Below are positions 10,401 through 18,011 of a stretch of 29,567 nt of DNA, one piece after another (positions within the stretch are counted from its first letter, which is position 1; every line of letters begins with the position of its first letter). The stretch is from Bacteroides sp. Lineage in GTDB: Bacteria; Bacteroidota; Bacteroidia; Bacteroidales; Bacteroidaceae. Below the pieces are notes generated by a model. It was not told the DNA's origin. It saw nothing but the letters and a program-made list of their open reading frames with translations, and did not search any database. The stretch is from positions 1 through 29,567 of the forward strand of contig DXOJ01000398.1 in NCBI GenBank assembly GCA_019412865.1, written 5' to 3'. The translations under genes and the position numbers were made by a program.

Positions 10401-10440
10401 ACAACACTGCAACTACAAGAAAAGTAATCTTTCTCTTCAT
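7411..10440 (-). CDS. SusC-like TonB-dependent transporter (PUL 1)
   Basis: SusC/RagA family outer-membrane transporter of 1009 residues. The order is a signal peptide (cleavage near residue 20, LLA/Q), a CarboxypepD_reg-like domain (about 22-100), the TonB box/plug start LEEVVVIGYG (101-110), a plug domain with the conserved PLYVVDG and VLKDASAAAIYGVRAANGV stretches, and a long beta-barrel ending in FGIQIDF with a terminal Phe. No STN domain precedes it, so regulation by a trans-envelope sigma/anti-sigma pair is unlikely. It is the first gene of PUL 1, with its SusD partner 45 bases downstream. A good Bacteroides promoter lies 48-79 bases upstream of the start codon. It should import oligosaccharides into the periplasm using TonB and the proton gradient. 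Confidence 0.95.
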   Translation of the reverse strand: MKRKITFLVVAVLCLQTLLAQNKTIRGTIVDSFSEPIIGASAHVKGTYTGTISDLNGNYTLENVPEDAIITFSYIGMIPQEIAVKGKNVINVQLKDDVQKLEEVVVIGYGSAKAKDLTSPITVVKGEALLSTPASSPMAAMQGKVAGVNVTNSGTPGEGPKVAIRGKGSFSNSSPLYVVDGMFYDDINFLNSNDIQDMSVLKDASAAAIYGVRAANGVVIITTKKGQRNQKAKITYNGYIGVQKATNVLEMANSQEYSTMLLEANYDAYVSTMKASIDKFGGDYSDPDFHNWKFDSDTDWYKELLRSALITNHSLGISGGTEKSTYSVGMSYLYQDGVMDVENNYKRLNFRAALDYEATNWLKVGFNGVFSNSTQVLPQNKAWQQAFNAPGIYPVYDPANDNTFPDKYASPDAVGFTANFYNPVATANYYDSQNENYQVLTNFYAQFQLLPEKLNFRTSYSYDYSAIRGREYIAPYYVSSWQQQAVSELTKKDTNYYNYIWDNILTYNNQWGKHNFGAMLGYSMRQQQYRYMWGKANNVPEGKDEWLYLSQGNAEGVTLGDDGYCYRGQSYFTRLSYDYAGKYLLTFTMRADGSSKYQEHWGYFPSVGAAWVISEEDFMKDQKFFDYLKLRASWGRLGNDHVAASDGFASITTGNSASGVFGNSTFPGYQNTTYFSYLKWELVDETNVGLNFSTFKNRLNVDLDYFYRLTKRAVISPRLPFSNDVLAGNYGKILNSGFDLSLNWNDNIGRDFKYNLGVNLSYLKNKVKDLGGLSSIKGGKTINMVGKEMNSYYGYKVVGVYQTLEECAEDPIAVANNLVPGDFKYEDVNGDNVIDGDDRQVLGSYIPNFTYGINLGLNWKNLDFELTTYGQTGGQIYNRKRALRYAQSNYNFDKAQYENRWTGPGSTNSHPSAAALVKGWNVSDQRVNSYFVESADFFRIQNITLGYSLRNIKMGNYTLPGIRFSLTADRPFTTFKANSFTPELSDAEGWDTEVYPLTSTYSFGIQIDF

Positions 10441-10487
10441 TTTTTTACGTATTAGTTGATAATAAGGTTGCTAAAAAATCGATGCAA

Positions 10488-10519
10488 CAAAGGAATGGAG
10501 TTTTTAAAATTCTTGCAAA
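10488..10519 (-). promoter_or_regulatory. Bacteroides-type promoter for PUL 1 operon
   Basis: Read on the minus strand, a -33 TTTG (plus-strand CAAA, 10516-10519) is followed after exactly 20 bases by TTCCTTTG (plus-strand CAAAGGAA, 10488-10495). That is one mismatch from the Bacteroides -7 consensus TAnnTTTG. Transcription would start near 10482, giving a leader of roughly 40 bases before the SusC start codon at 10440. Confidence 0.65.
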
Positions 10520-10617
10520 ATAACGCATACTACGCTACTACTTTTATGCTGTACAACACTACGTTTTTAGTACGTTTATCGCTTGTAGACACTTATTTTG
10601 GCATGTTTTTTCGCTGA

Positions 10618-10651
10618 TTTGGGATTTTTTAATTATTTGGTATTATATTTG
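10618..10651 (+). promoter_or_regulatory. Bacteroides-type promoter for the 951-residue regulator
   Basis: TATATTTG at 10644-10651 is a perfect match to the -7 consensus TAnnTTTG. A TTTG at 10618-10621 lies 22 bases upstream, slightly longer than the usual 19-21. The start site would be near 10657, about 30 bases before the ATG at 10689. This promoter and the divergent PUL 1 promoter share the 248-base gap 10441-10688. Confidence 0.55.
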
Positions 10652-10688
10652 AAATTATTTTTCATCACCATAATAGAGAGAGTATTCT

Positions 10689-13544
10689 ATGAGACGCACT
10701 GATTTTATCTATTTATTATTTATTTTCATAGGAGGATGTTTATCCCCGGTAATAAGTCATGCATCTACATTTATGCCCATTGTGACCAACTATACAGCCA
10801 AAGACTACCAAGCGGGATTACAAAACTGGGCTTTAGCTCAAGGAAAGAACGGAGAGATGTACATTGGAAATAATACAGGACTATTATGTTTCGATGGCTA
10901 TACGTGGAGTAAATATCAAATGCCCGGTAATCAGCTTGTGCGATCCATACTCATTGATGGTGACCGTATTTATGTGGGAACATACGAGGATTTCGGCTAT
11001 TTCAGCCGCAACTCTCTTGGTATACTTGAATACACTTCCTTATGGAGCCAACTCAAGAATATCGAAACACACAATGATGAAATATGGAATATACTCAAAA
11101 TAGGTGAATGTATTTATTTCCAATCATTCAGTTCTTGGTTTAAATATGACGGAAAGAAAGTAACCGCACACTATAACTCTCAACATTTGCCATTGTATTT
11201 TCATAAAGCGCATGGACAAATCTATGTACAGATGGTCAACGGTGATTTTTATCTTCTGGAAAATGATGAATATAAACTATTGATTAAACGTAAAGCATTA
11301 AAAGATGACTCTGTGGTTGCAGTCATTCCCACAGCAGGAGGAAAAATGATTCTATGTACCGAGTGGAACGGACTGTTTGACTATGACGGAAAGACACTTT
11401 CTCCCCACCCTACCGCTATCGATCAGGAATTAAAAAGTCAGCAGATGAATCGTGCCGTAATGATTCCATCAGATTCGACAATCGTACTCGGAACGATCCG
11501 CAATGGTATTTATGCCGTTGACAAAGAAGGAAAAGAGAAGTGGCATTATGATATGGAAAATCGTTTATATAACAATTCTGTATTACGGCTTTTCTGTGAT
11601 CGGGATAATAATGTATGGGCGGCACTTGATATCGGCATTGCATTAATCCATACCGGTTCTCCCTATTCCATTCTGATACCTGACCGCAATTCACAGTCAT
11701 TCGGAATGGTATATGGGGTCAATGCATTTAATAATAGTCTATATATTGCTACTAACCAGTCTGCCTGGTTGTACTCTTTTGCCGACCAAACAATTGTTCC
11801 TATCCAGGGTACCGAAGGACAGAACTGGCATATCAGTACATTTGATTCACAAATTCTGCTGGGAAACAATTTCGGAACTAAAATTATAACGGGAACTGTA
11901 GCCAGTAACATCCCTGAAACAGAAACCAGTAGCACGTGTCTGCGCAAATGTATAATTAATGGGCAGGAAGTTCTCATTGAGTCGTCTTATTATAACCTCC
12001 GAGTCTATCGTAAATATAATGGTAAATGGAGTTTTTCTCATTCCATTGATGGCTTCTGGAATCCGGTACGCCAGTTCGAGGTCGATCATAGTGGAAATAT
12101 ATGGGCTGCACATATGAGTCTCGGTATCTACAGGATAGAGCTTTCAAGGGATTTAAAAAAGATGGAAAAGTGCACGTATATCAAATCATTGTCAGACGAA
12201 GAGAATAATGCAAGCCTGATGCATGTTATGAAGATACGTGGAAGAGTGGTATTGTCGGACAGCAAAAGAACGTATACTTATGATGATATTAACCAGCGTA
12301 TCATACCTTTCGTACAACTTAACTCCATTCTCAAAAATGGGATTAATATGGCTATACCGGTAGATGATAACCTCTATTGGCTTACCGACTATCGTGGATA
12401 CACCCTGATAAGATATGATAATGACAATTTCAGGATGGAACGCTTCATCCCTTCCTCTTTTTTCGGACTTGAATGCAATGAAAACAATAATAATGTATAT
12501 GTAAACAATAACACCACTTATTTCTGTCTCAACAATGGTATAGGGCGTTTGGATATGAATCTGAAAAAAGACACTTTGCTGCAAAGGAATTCTTTACTCA
12601 TTAGAAAAGCTACTTCTTTGTCGCAGGATTATCAATTGCATCTAATGCCTGTATCTGCCGAAAAGAAAGACAACAAGAAAATATGGGGGGATATAACTTT
12701 CCATTTGTCTTATCCTAATTTTAACTGCGAACCTCTCCGTTTTTGTTATCACCTCACGGGAAGTAGCTTGGATCTGATGTCAGAATCAGCCGATCCGGTG
12801 GTCACATTTGGTAGCTTAGGGTATGGAGATTATCATTTTACGGCTTCAGTGAAAAATGTCGATGGTCAGGTACTTAGTTCCGTAGAATATTATTTCAATA
12901 AACCATGCCCATTTTATCTGTCCATATATGCTTGGATAATATATGTGCTTCTTGCGAGTGTAATAGTATACTTCTACTCTCGTTGGCATGCTGCCAAAAT
13001 GCTAAGAAAACGTAATAGGGAGTTTGAAAAAGAGAAAATGAAACAGGACTTCAAGATGTTGGAGCAGGAACATATCATTGCGCAACAACGCGAGCAATTA
13101 CTTGAAGCAGAATTACAGGTCAAAAGTAAGGAATTAGCCAGCCTGGCTCTCGATGCCGTAGTCCAACGTAAAGCGGTTGAAAGCTTGAAAGAAGTTATGT
13201 CTGAACAAGAACATAAGGGAATTATCAATCAACATGATATAGACACCATACTAAAACAGATTAACGGAAACCTGAATGAGGAGGAATTCTGGGATATTTA
13301 CCACAAGAATTTTGATATGATCCATAAGAATTTCTTCCGTAACCTGCGTAAACAATATCCCAGTCTCACAGCCAGTGACTTGAGATTTTGTGCACTGTTA
13401 CGGCTAAATCTATCGACCAAAGATATTGCGCAGTTCACCAATCTTACTATTCGTGGGGTAGAAACAGCCCGCTATCGAATAAGAAAGAAACTTGCCATTC
13501 CCGGAAATATTAATCTTGTTGATTTTCTAATTGACTTTACATAG
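10689..13544 (+). CDS. Membrane-tethered propeller sensor with LuxR-like HTH (PUL 1 regulator)
   Basis: Protein of 951 residues that couples a periplasmic sensor directly to a DNA-binding domain. In order: signal peptide or N-terminal anchor (about 1-26), a large beta-propeller of Reg_prop-type repeats (about 28-640), a Y_Y_Y-like beta sandwich (about 675-738), one transmembrane helix (743-765, rich in Ile, Val and Tyr), a charged coiled coil (about 768-860), and a C-terminal LuxR-like helix-turn-helix (about 910-940, LNLSTKDIAQFTNLTIRGVE). There is no histidine-kinase H-box, ATPase or receiver, so it is not an HTCS even though its ectodomain resembles one. It is divergent from the PUL 1 operon and so is the likely activator of PUL 1. 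By eye its DNA is clearly more AT-rich than the HTCS gene that follows. Confidence 0.85.
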   Translation: MRRTDFIYLLFIFIGGCLSPVISHASTFMPIVTNYTAKDYQAGLQNWALAQGKNGEMYIGNNTGLLCFDGYTWSKYQMPGNQLVRSILIDGDRIYVGTYEDFGYFSRNSLGILEYTSLWSQLKNIETHNDEIWNILKIGECIYFQSFSSWFKYDGKKVTAHYNSQHLPLYFHKAHGQIYVQMVNGDFYLLENDEYKLLIKRKALKDDSVVAVIPTAGGKMILCTEWNGLFDYDGKTLSPHPTAIDQELKSQQMNRAVMIPSDSTIVLGTIRNGIYAVDKEGKEKWHYDMENRLYNNSVLRLFCDRDNNVWAALDIGIALIHTGSPYSILIPDRNSQSFGMVYGVNAFNNSLYIATNQSAWLYSFADQTIVPIQGTEGQNWHISTFDSQILLGNNFGTKIITGTVASNIPETETSSTCLRKCIINGQEVLIESSYYNLRVYRKYNGKWSFSHSIDGFWNPVRQFEVDHSGNIWAAHMSLGIYRIELSRDLKKMEKCTYIKSLSDEENNASLMHVMKIRGRVVLSDSKRTYTYDDINQRIIPFVQLNSILKNGINMAIPVDDNLYWLTDYRGYTLIRYDNDNFRMERFIPSSFFGLECNENNNNVYVNNNTTYFCLNNGIGRLDMNLKKDTLLQRNSLLIRKATSLSQDYQLHLMPVSAEKKDNKKIWGDITFHLSYPNFNCEPLRFCYHLTGSSLDLMSESADPVVTFGSLGYGDYHFTASVKNVDGQVLSSVEYYFNKPCPFYLSIYAWIIYVLLASVIVYFYSRWHAAKMLRKRNREFEKEKMKQDFKMLEQEHIIAQQREQLLEAELQVKSKELASLALDAVVQRKAVESLKEVMSEQEHKGIINQHDIDTILKQINGNLNEEEFWDIYHKNFDMIHKNFFRNLRKQYPSLTASDLRFCALLRLNLSTKDIAQFTNLTIRGVETARYRIRKKLAIPGNINLVDFLIDFT

Positions 13545-13587
13545 GAAGATTTACCGAATATTCCTTCTAATTTCACACCCCTATTCT

Positions 13588-13618
13588 GTTGGGATTTTCT
13601 AAAGAAACTTTATCTTTG
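13588..13618 (+). promoter_or_regulatory. Bacteroides-type promoter for the HTCS gene
   Basis: TATCTTTG at 13611-13618 is a perfect -7 element. GTTG at 13588-13591 stands 19 bases upstream as a -33 element. Transcription would start around 13624, only some 17 bases before the HTCS start codon. The 96-base gap after the preceding regulator shows no convincing terminator hairpin, so some read-through from upstream is possible. Confidence 0.6.
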
Positions 13619-13640
13619 TAATGTCAACAATTAAAAGAAT

Positions 13641-16600
13641 ATGGTTCGTTTTAATCTTGTTATCACCTTACTACTAATGATAAGCATAGCTGTCAAAGCC
13701 GAACTGACCAACCGGATGTTCGATGTCAGGCATGTAGGCTATGCAGAAGGCCTTAGTAGCCAACGCGTTTTTTCGATTGTCGAGGATGGAGACGGTGCTA
13801 TGTGGATTGCTACAAAAACCGGAATAGACAGATACAACGGTCATACGGTAAAGAACTATGATTTGCCGGGCAGTTTCTATTATGGTGATCTTGCCGGACG
13901 CAGGCTTTACTTATTGTACGACGCACAACAAGGACTGTTCGCCTACGACCACACCGGACGAATCTACCGATATTCCACCATCCTGGATCATTTTGAACAA
14001 GTCCTCCACCTGGGACAATTGATTCAGGAAGAAGTCATCTTGAACAAACTCTGTTTGGATAGTGACGGAACCTGGTGGATGGGGGCGGATAAAGGACTAT
14101 ACAAGCAAGAAGCGGACCATCGTATAGTTGCCGTGTTGAAAGGACAATATGTCAACGACATCGCATTTGCCGGCGAGTCGCTTTTTGTGGGTACTTCTAA
14201 CGGAGTCTGGCAACTGTCACACGCCCTGCCGGATAAGAAACGCCAGCTGCTGGAAGGGTGGAATGTACAAACATTGTTCTGCGACAAACCGAAAAAAGAA
14301 CTCTGGATAGGCACATTTGGCAGCGGTTTGTCTGTGATGAACCTCGACACTTCCAAAGTGCTTGCGCTGGAGGGACAAGGGAGCACGTTCCTTCATCCGA
14401 TACGGGCAATTACAGACTATGATGTACATACCATACTCATAGGCGTGGACGGTGGCGGTGTGTATGCGATAGACAAGGACACCAAGAAAGCCCGTTTACT
14501 GATGAATACCAGAGATGACACAGATACTTATCTGCGCGGAAACGGCGTATATGCCGTAACCAGAGACGACCAAGGCAACATCTGGATAGGTAGTTATACG
14601 GGAGGCGTATCCGTGGCTATCCTGCTGAAACATCCCATTTCGATATTAGCACACGAAAAGGGAAATACCCATTCTCTCATCAGCAACAACGTAAATGATA
14701 TCGAAGAAAACCCGGATGGCAACCAATGGTTCGCTACCGATGATGGAATCAGCATCCGAAACACCCTGTCAGGCACTTGGAAACACGTGCTGAAAGAAAT
14801 CGTAACCATTTCTCTTTGCACATCCGGAAATGGGAACGTATGGGTAGGAACATACGGAGACGGAGTGTATCTACTGGATAACAACGGACGCGTGTTACGC
14901 CATCTCACCAAGCAACAAGGGCAATTGACCACCAATTATATTTTCTCCGTCAGACAAGACATGGAGGGAGACTTATGGATAGGAGGTCTGGACGGATGCC
15001 TGATCATGTTTGAAAAAGAAAAAGGCAGCAAACGGTCTTTCGACGTGAATTGGGTACAGTCCATTGAACCTATCGACCGAAACCGGGTAGCGGTGGCTAC
15101 CGTCAACGGTTTCTTCCTGGTGGACAAACATACAGGGAATATACAGCACTATGCCAATTCCCAGGAATTTCACAATCAGAATGTCAGTGCTTATATCATC
15201 TCTATGCTATTCAATGACGACGAAACCGTGTGGCTGGGAACCGAAGGGGGAGGATTGAATCTATATGACATGAAAAACCGGACGGTAAAGACTTTCACTG
15301 TTCAAGAGGGATTGCCGTCCAATGATATATATAGTTTGCAGCAAGACGACAAGAAACGCTTGTGGGTCAGCACCGGAAAAGGAATTGCCTTGATAGACAG
15401 CCTGCGCGTGTCGAACCTCAACTATGCAGGCAATATAGACAAGGAATATAACAAATCCTCATTTGCCCGGTTGATGAACGGCGAGTTTGTGTATGGCAGC
15501 ACGGATGGCGCTGTCTTTATCATGCCACTCGACATCTCAACCGTAGACTACTGGACGCTCCTGCGTTTCACGGGGCTGACGGTTGATTATCAAAACGTCC
15601 AGGAAGAAGAATCGTTGAGACCCGCCATCCATGATATGCTTGCCGACCGTGCGGTACGGCTCGGCTATAAATACAACTCGTTTACCGTTTCTTTTGAATC
15701 TATCAACTATCGTTTCCAGCGCGATATTGTCTATCAGCATAGTTTAGAGGGGTATGACAATGACTGGAGCAAACCGTCTGCCGAGGGCAAGGCATCCTAC
15801 ACCAAGGTATCGCCGGGCACTTATCTTTTTAAGGTGCGCAGCCTGCGGCGCAGCGACGGAAAGACTATCTCCGAAAGCACCTTAGAAGTGAAAGTGAGCC
15901 AGCCATGGTGGAACTCGTGGTGGGCTTGGACTATTTACCTATTTATAATAGGCTTCGTTTTCTATTTCATCCTGCGCTATAAGAGCAACCAGCTCCAAAA
16001 GAAATACGACGAAGACAAAATACGTTTCTTCATCGACACGGCGCACGACATTCGCACGCCGGTAACGCTTATCATGGCACCTCTGGAGGATTTGAACCGG
16101 GAACAAGATCTCTCGGACAAAGCCCGTTATTACCTGAATCTGGCCCATGAAAGTACCCGGAAACTCCATTCGCTCATCACACAGTTGCTCGAATTTGAAA
16201 AGGTAGACGCCCACAAACCATCCTCTTCATCGGTTCCGCTTTGTCTGAATGAAGTTTTGCTGAAAGAAGTCTCCGTCTTCCGGTCTTTTTGCGAGAAGAA
16301 GCAGTTGACACTGAATCTGACCCAACCCGACGAATCCATTTTCGTTTCAGCCGACAAACACCTGATAGAGATGTTACTCGACAATCTTCTTTCCAATGCC
16401 TGCAAATACACCATGCCCCAGGGAGAAATCAGCCTGGATTTGAAAGCTACGAAACGCAAAGCCATCCTTTCGTTGAAAGATAACGGAATAGGCATACCGA
16501 AGAAAGCGAAAAAGCATATCTTCTCCGATATTTACAGAGCCGAGAATGCCCGGCAGTCACAGGAAGAAGGAACCGGATTCGGACTGTTGCAGGTGCAGCG

Positions 16601-17612
16601 CATTGTAAAGATGCTGCATGGAAAAATCACTTTCTGTTCCGAGGAGGGCAAGGGAACTACTTTCATCGTAACATTGCCGCGAACCACCACCGTAGCCGAA
16701 CCCGTGTCGCACGAATCATCCCTCGAACACCTTGCCGGCACATCGGATAATAACAGCCCCGAAACGGACAAAATGAAAGATCCGGACGACCGGAATACAT
16801 TGCTCATTGTAGAAGACCACGAAACTCTCCGTCACTACCTCCGCCAGACCTTTGAACACCTCTATCGGGTGATTGATGTTGCCGACGGACACGAAGCTAT
16901 CGCCTGTCTCGCCAATGAATATCCGGACATCATCCTCTCCGACGTCATGATGCCCGGCATACGGGGTGACGAGCTTTGCAGAATGGTCAAGGAAAATCCT
17001 GACACATCAGGTATTCCCGTCGTTCTGCTGACGGCAAAGGCTAACCACGAAGCAATAGTGGAAGGATTGAAGAAAGGCGCGGATGATTACATCCCCAAAC
17101 CATTCAGTACAGAGATACTGAAATTGAAAGTACAAGGATTGATTGACAATCGAAACAGGCAACGGCAGTTTTTCATGCGGCAAGCCATCGCTCAAGTAGA
17201 GGCGGGCGACAAACGTGACGACAATGAAAGCAATGAAAACAATGAAAGTATCGACAACAAAAACGTAACGACAGCAAGCGAAACAATGGCCGAGGGCGAC
17301 CGACGGTTTATCATGCAAGCTACCCGGTTTGTTCTTGAACATTTGGATGAACCCGATTTCAACATCAATCTCTTGTGCCATGAAATGGCAATGAGCCGGA
17401 CACTATTCTACAGTCGCCTTAAATCACTGACGGGAAAAGGGCCGCAAGAGTTTATCCGTATCATACGGCTACAAAAAGCTGCCGAACTGCTGAAAGAAGG
17501 TAAAAGCGTAACCGATGTCGCCGCCGAAACCGGATTTGTCAACACGAAGTATTTCAGTTCATTGTTCAAGAAACAATTCGGGATGCAGCCAAGTAAATAT
17601 AGTGGGAAGTAG
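13641..17612 (+). CDS. Hybrid two-component system sensor/AraC regulator (HTCS, PUL 2)
   Basis: Protein of 1323 residues holding a whole two-component system in one chain. It has a signal peptide (about 1-20), periplasmic Reg_prop propeller repeats (about 25-670) and a Y_Y_Y domain (about 690-755). One membrane helix follows (about 760-780). The kinase has its phospho-accepting His802 in TAHDIRTPVTLI, the N-box around LLSNACKYT (about 915-923) and DNGIGIP near 948. The receiver (about 1052-1165) has phospho-acceptor Asp1101 in ILSDVMMPG. The C-terminal AraC domain is at about 1225-1320. HTCS proteins bind an oligosaccharide in the periplasm and switch on the neighbouring PUL. The GH16 operon starts 399 bases downstream in the same direction, so MLG-derived oligosaccharides are the likely signal. 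The ATP-lid G-box reads GTGFGLLQVQ rather than the usual GTGLGL. Confidence 0.95.
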   Translation: MVRFNLVITLLLMISIAVKAELTNRMFDVRHVGYAEGLSSQRVFSIVEDGDGAMWIATKTGIDRYNGHTVKNYDLPGSFYYGDLAGRRLYLLYDAQQGLFAYDHTGRIYRYSTILDHFEQVLHLGQLIQEEVILNKLCLDSDGTWWMGADKGLYKQEADHRIVAVLKGQYVNDIAFAGESLFVGTSNGVWQLSHALPDKKRQLLEGWNVQTLFCDKPKKELWIGTFGSGLSVMNLDTSKVLALEGQGSTFLHPIRAITDYDVHTILIGVDGGGVYAIDKDTKKARLLMNTRDDTDTYLRGNGVYAVTRDDQGNIWIGSYTGGVSVAILLKHPISILAHEKGNTHSLISNNVNDIEENPDGNQWFATDDGISIRNTLSGTWKHVLKEIVTISLCTSGNGNVWVGTYGDGVYLLDNNGRVLRHLTKQQGQLTTNYIFSVRQDMEGDLWIGGLDGCLIMFEKEKGSKRSFDVNWVQSIEPIDRNRVAVATVNGFFLVDKHTGNIQHYANSQEFHNQNVSAYIISMLFNDDETVWLGTEGGGLNLYDMKNRTVKTFTVQEGLPSNDIYSLQQDDKKRLWVSTGKGIALIDSLRVSNLNYAGNIDKEYNKSSFARLMNGEFVYGSTDGAVFIMPLDISTVDYWTLLRFTGLTVDYQNVQEEESLRPAIHDMLADRAVRLGYKYNSFTVSFESINYRFQRDIVYQHSLEGYDNDWSKPSAEGKASYTKVSPGTYLFKVRSLRRSDGKTISESTLEVKVSQPWWNSWWAWTIYLFIIGFVFYFILRYKSNQLQKKYDEDKIRFFIDTAHDIRTPVTLIMAPLEDLNREQDLSDKARYYLNLAHESTRKLHSLITQLLEFEKVDAHKPSSSSVPLCLNEVLLKEVSVFRSFCEKKQLTLNLTQPDESIFVSADKHLIEMLLDNLLSNACKYTMPQGEISLDLKATKRKAILSLKDNGIGIPKKAKKHIFSDIYRAENARQSQEEGTGFGLLQVQRIVKMLHGKITFCSEEGKGTTFIVTLPRTTTVAEPVSHESSLEHLAGTSDNNSPETDKMKDPDDRNTLLIVEDHETLRHYLRQTFEHLYRVIDVADGHEAIACLANEYPDIILSDVMMPGIRGDELCRMVKENPDTSGIPVVLLTAKANHEAIVEGLKKGADDYIPKPFSTEILKLKVQGLIDNRNRQRQFFMRQAIAQVEAGDKRDDNESNENNESIDNKNVTTASETMAEGDRRFIMQATRFVLEHLDEPDFNINLLCHEMAMSRTLFYSRLKSLTGKGPQEFIRIIRLQKAAELLKEGKSVTDVAAETGFVNTKYFSSLFKKQFGMQPSKYSGK
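17222..17248 (+). repeat. Three 9-base tandem repeats in the HTCS linker
   Basis: CAATGAAA begins at 17222, 17231 and 17240, a 9-base period that preserves the frame. It encodes an Asn/Glu-rich stretch (NESNENNES) in the linker between the receiver and AraC domains of the HTCS. This is a short in-frame minisatellite in what is probably a flexible linker. Confidence 0.7.
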
Positions 17613-17699
17613 ACAAGCATTCATGTTCGGTTTTGAATTAAAATTAGCTCGTTTCCGGTACGGTAATGAACCGTTTCAGCTTATTCTAACAAGGGTATA

Positions 17700-17765
17700 T
17701 TCTCACTGTAATGAGAAAAAGTTCTCATTGTAATGAGTATTTTTTCTCATAGGGATAAGTATACT
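17700..17765. repeat. Three repeats phased at 22 bases with palindromic cores
   Basis: TTCTCA begins at 17700, 17722 and 17744, exactly 22 bases apart. In unit 2 the core CTCATTGTAATGAG (17724-17737) is a perfect 6-base inverted repeat around GT. In unit 1 (17702-17715) the same core has one change (CTCACTGTAATGAG). Unit 3 keeps only the left half (CTCAT, 17746-17750). An inverted TGAGAA follows at 17766-17771. Spacing of about two helical turns places the sites on one face of the DNA, as expected for tandem or cooperative regulator binding. Confidence 0.75.
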
Positions 17766-17887
17766 TGAGAATGTGTACGGAAGTTTTTTTGAATTATAAT
17801 TGTATGAGTTTACCTCATTCTTGTATAGCAACAACCTTCGAAAAAGAATGGGTAAGATAACGTCAGTTCGATAAAAATCAGCAGATT

Positions 17888-17924
17888 TGTCAGCAATCAA
17901 ACCTAATATGTCAGCAATCTAACC
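17888..17924 (+). repeat. Direct repeat phased at 21 bases, candidate HTCS operator
   Basis: TGTCAGCAATCAAACC (17888-17903) recurs as TGTCAGCAATCTAACC (17909-17924), 15 of 16 bases identical and offset by 21 bases. A further TCAGCA lies at 17878-17883. AraC-type response regulators commonly bind such two-turn direct repeats. The second copy ends where the -33 element of the downstream promoter should be, which is the usual geometry for an activator touching RNA polymerase. Confidence 0.75.
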
Positions 17925-17945
17925 ATCGTTTCAACCGGATATTAG

Positions 17946-17953
17946 CATCTTTG
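17946..17953 (+). promoter_or_regulatory. -7 element of the PUL 2 structural operon
   Basis: CATCTTTG differs by one base from a perfect TAnnTTTG. No TTTG stands 19-21 bases upstream; the second 21-base-phased repeat occupies that place. A missing -33 element together with an overlapping repeat fits an activator-dependent promoter. The start site would be near 17960, about 50 bases before the GH16 start codon. Confidence 0.5.
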
Positions 17954-18011
17954 CACCAAGCTTTACAAGTATAAAGCACATATTACGTTTAACCTTTAAA
18001 ATGCTAAAACG

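Larger units (their letters stand above)
17613..18011. promoter_or_regulatory. 399-base regulatory gap upstream of the GH16 operon
   Basis: No credible gene lies here. The gap holds, in order, a weak hairpin (ACGGT at 17660-17664 and ACCGT at 17670-17674) that might end HTCS transcription but lacks a T-run, three 22-base-phased repeats (17700-17765), a featureless AT-rich middle, two 21-base-phased direct repeats (17888-17924), and a -7-like element. It is the only sizeable leader in PUL 2 and should contain the HTCS-controlled promoter. Confidence 0.7.

Noticed and set aside
10689..13544. Calling the 951-residue regulator an HTCS
   Set aside because: There is no H-box, no ATP-binding domain, no receiver aspartate and no AraC domain; the C-terminus is LuxR-like.
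17660..17674. ACGGT/ACCGT hairpin as the HTCS terminator
   Set aside because: The stem is only five base pairs and no T-run follows, so it is not reported as a terminator in its own right.
17700..17924. Phased repeats as a CRISPR array
   Set aside because: Units are adjacent, imperfect and without distinct spacers of regular length, and no cas genes are present; operator sites explain them better.
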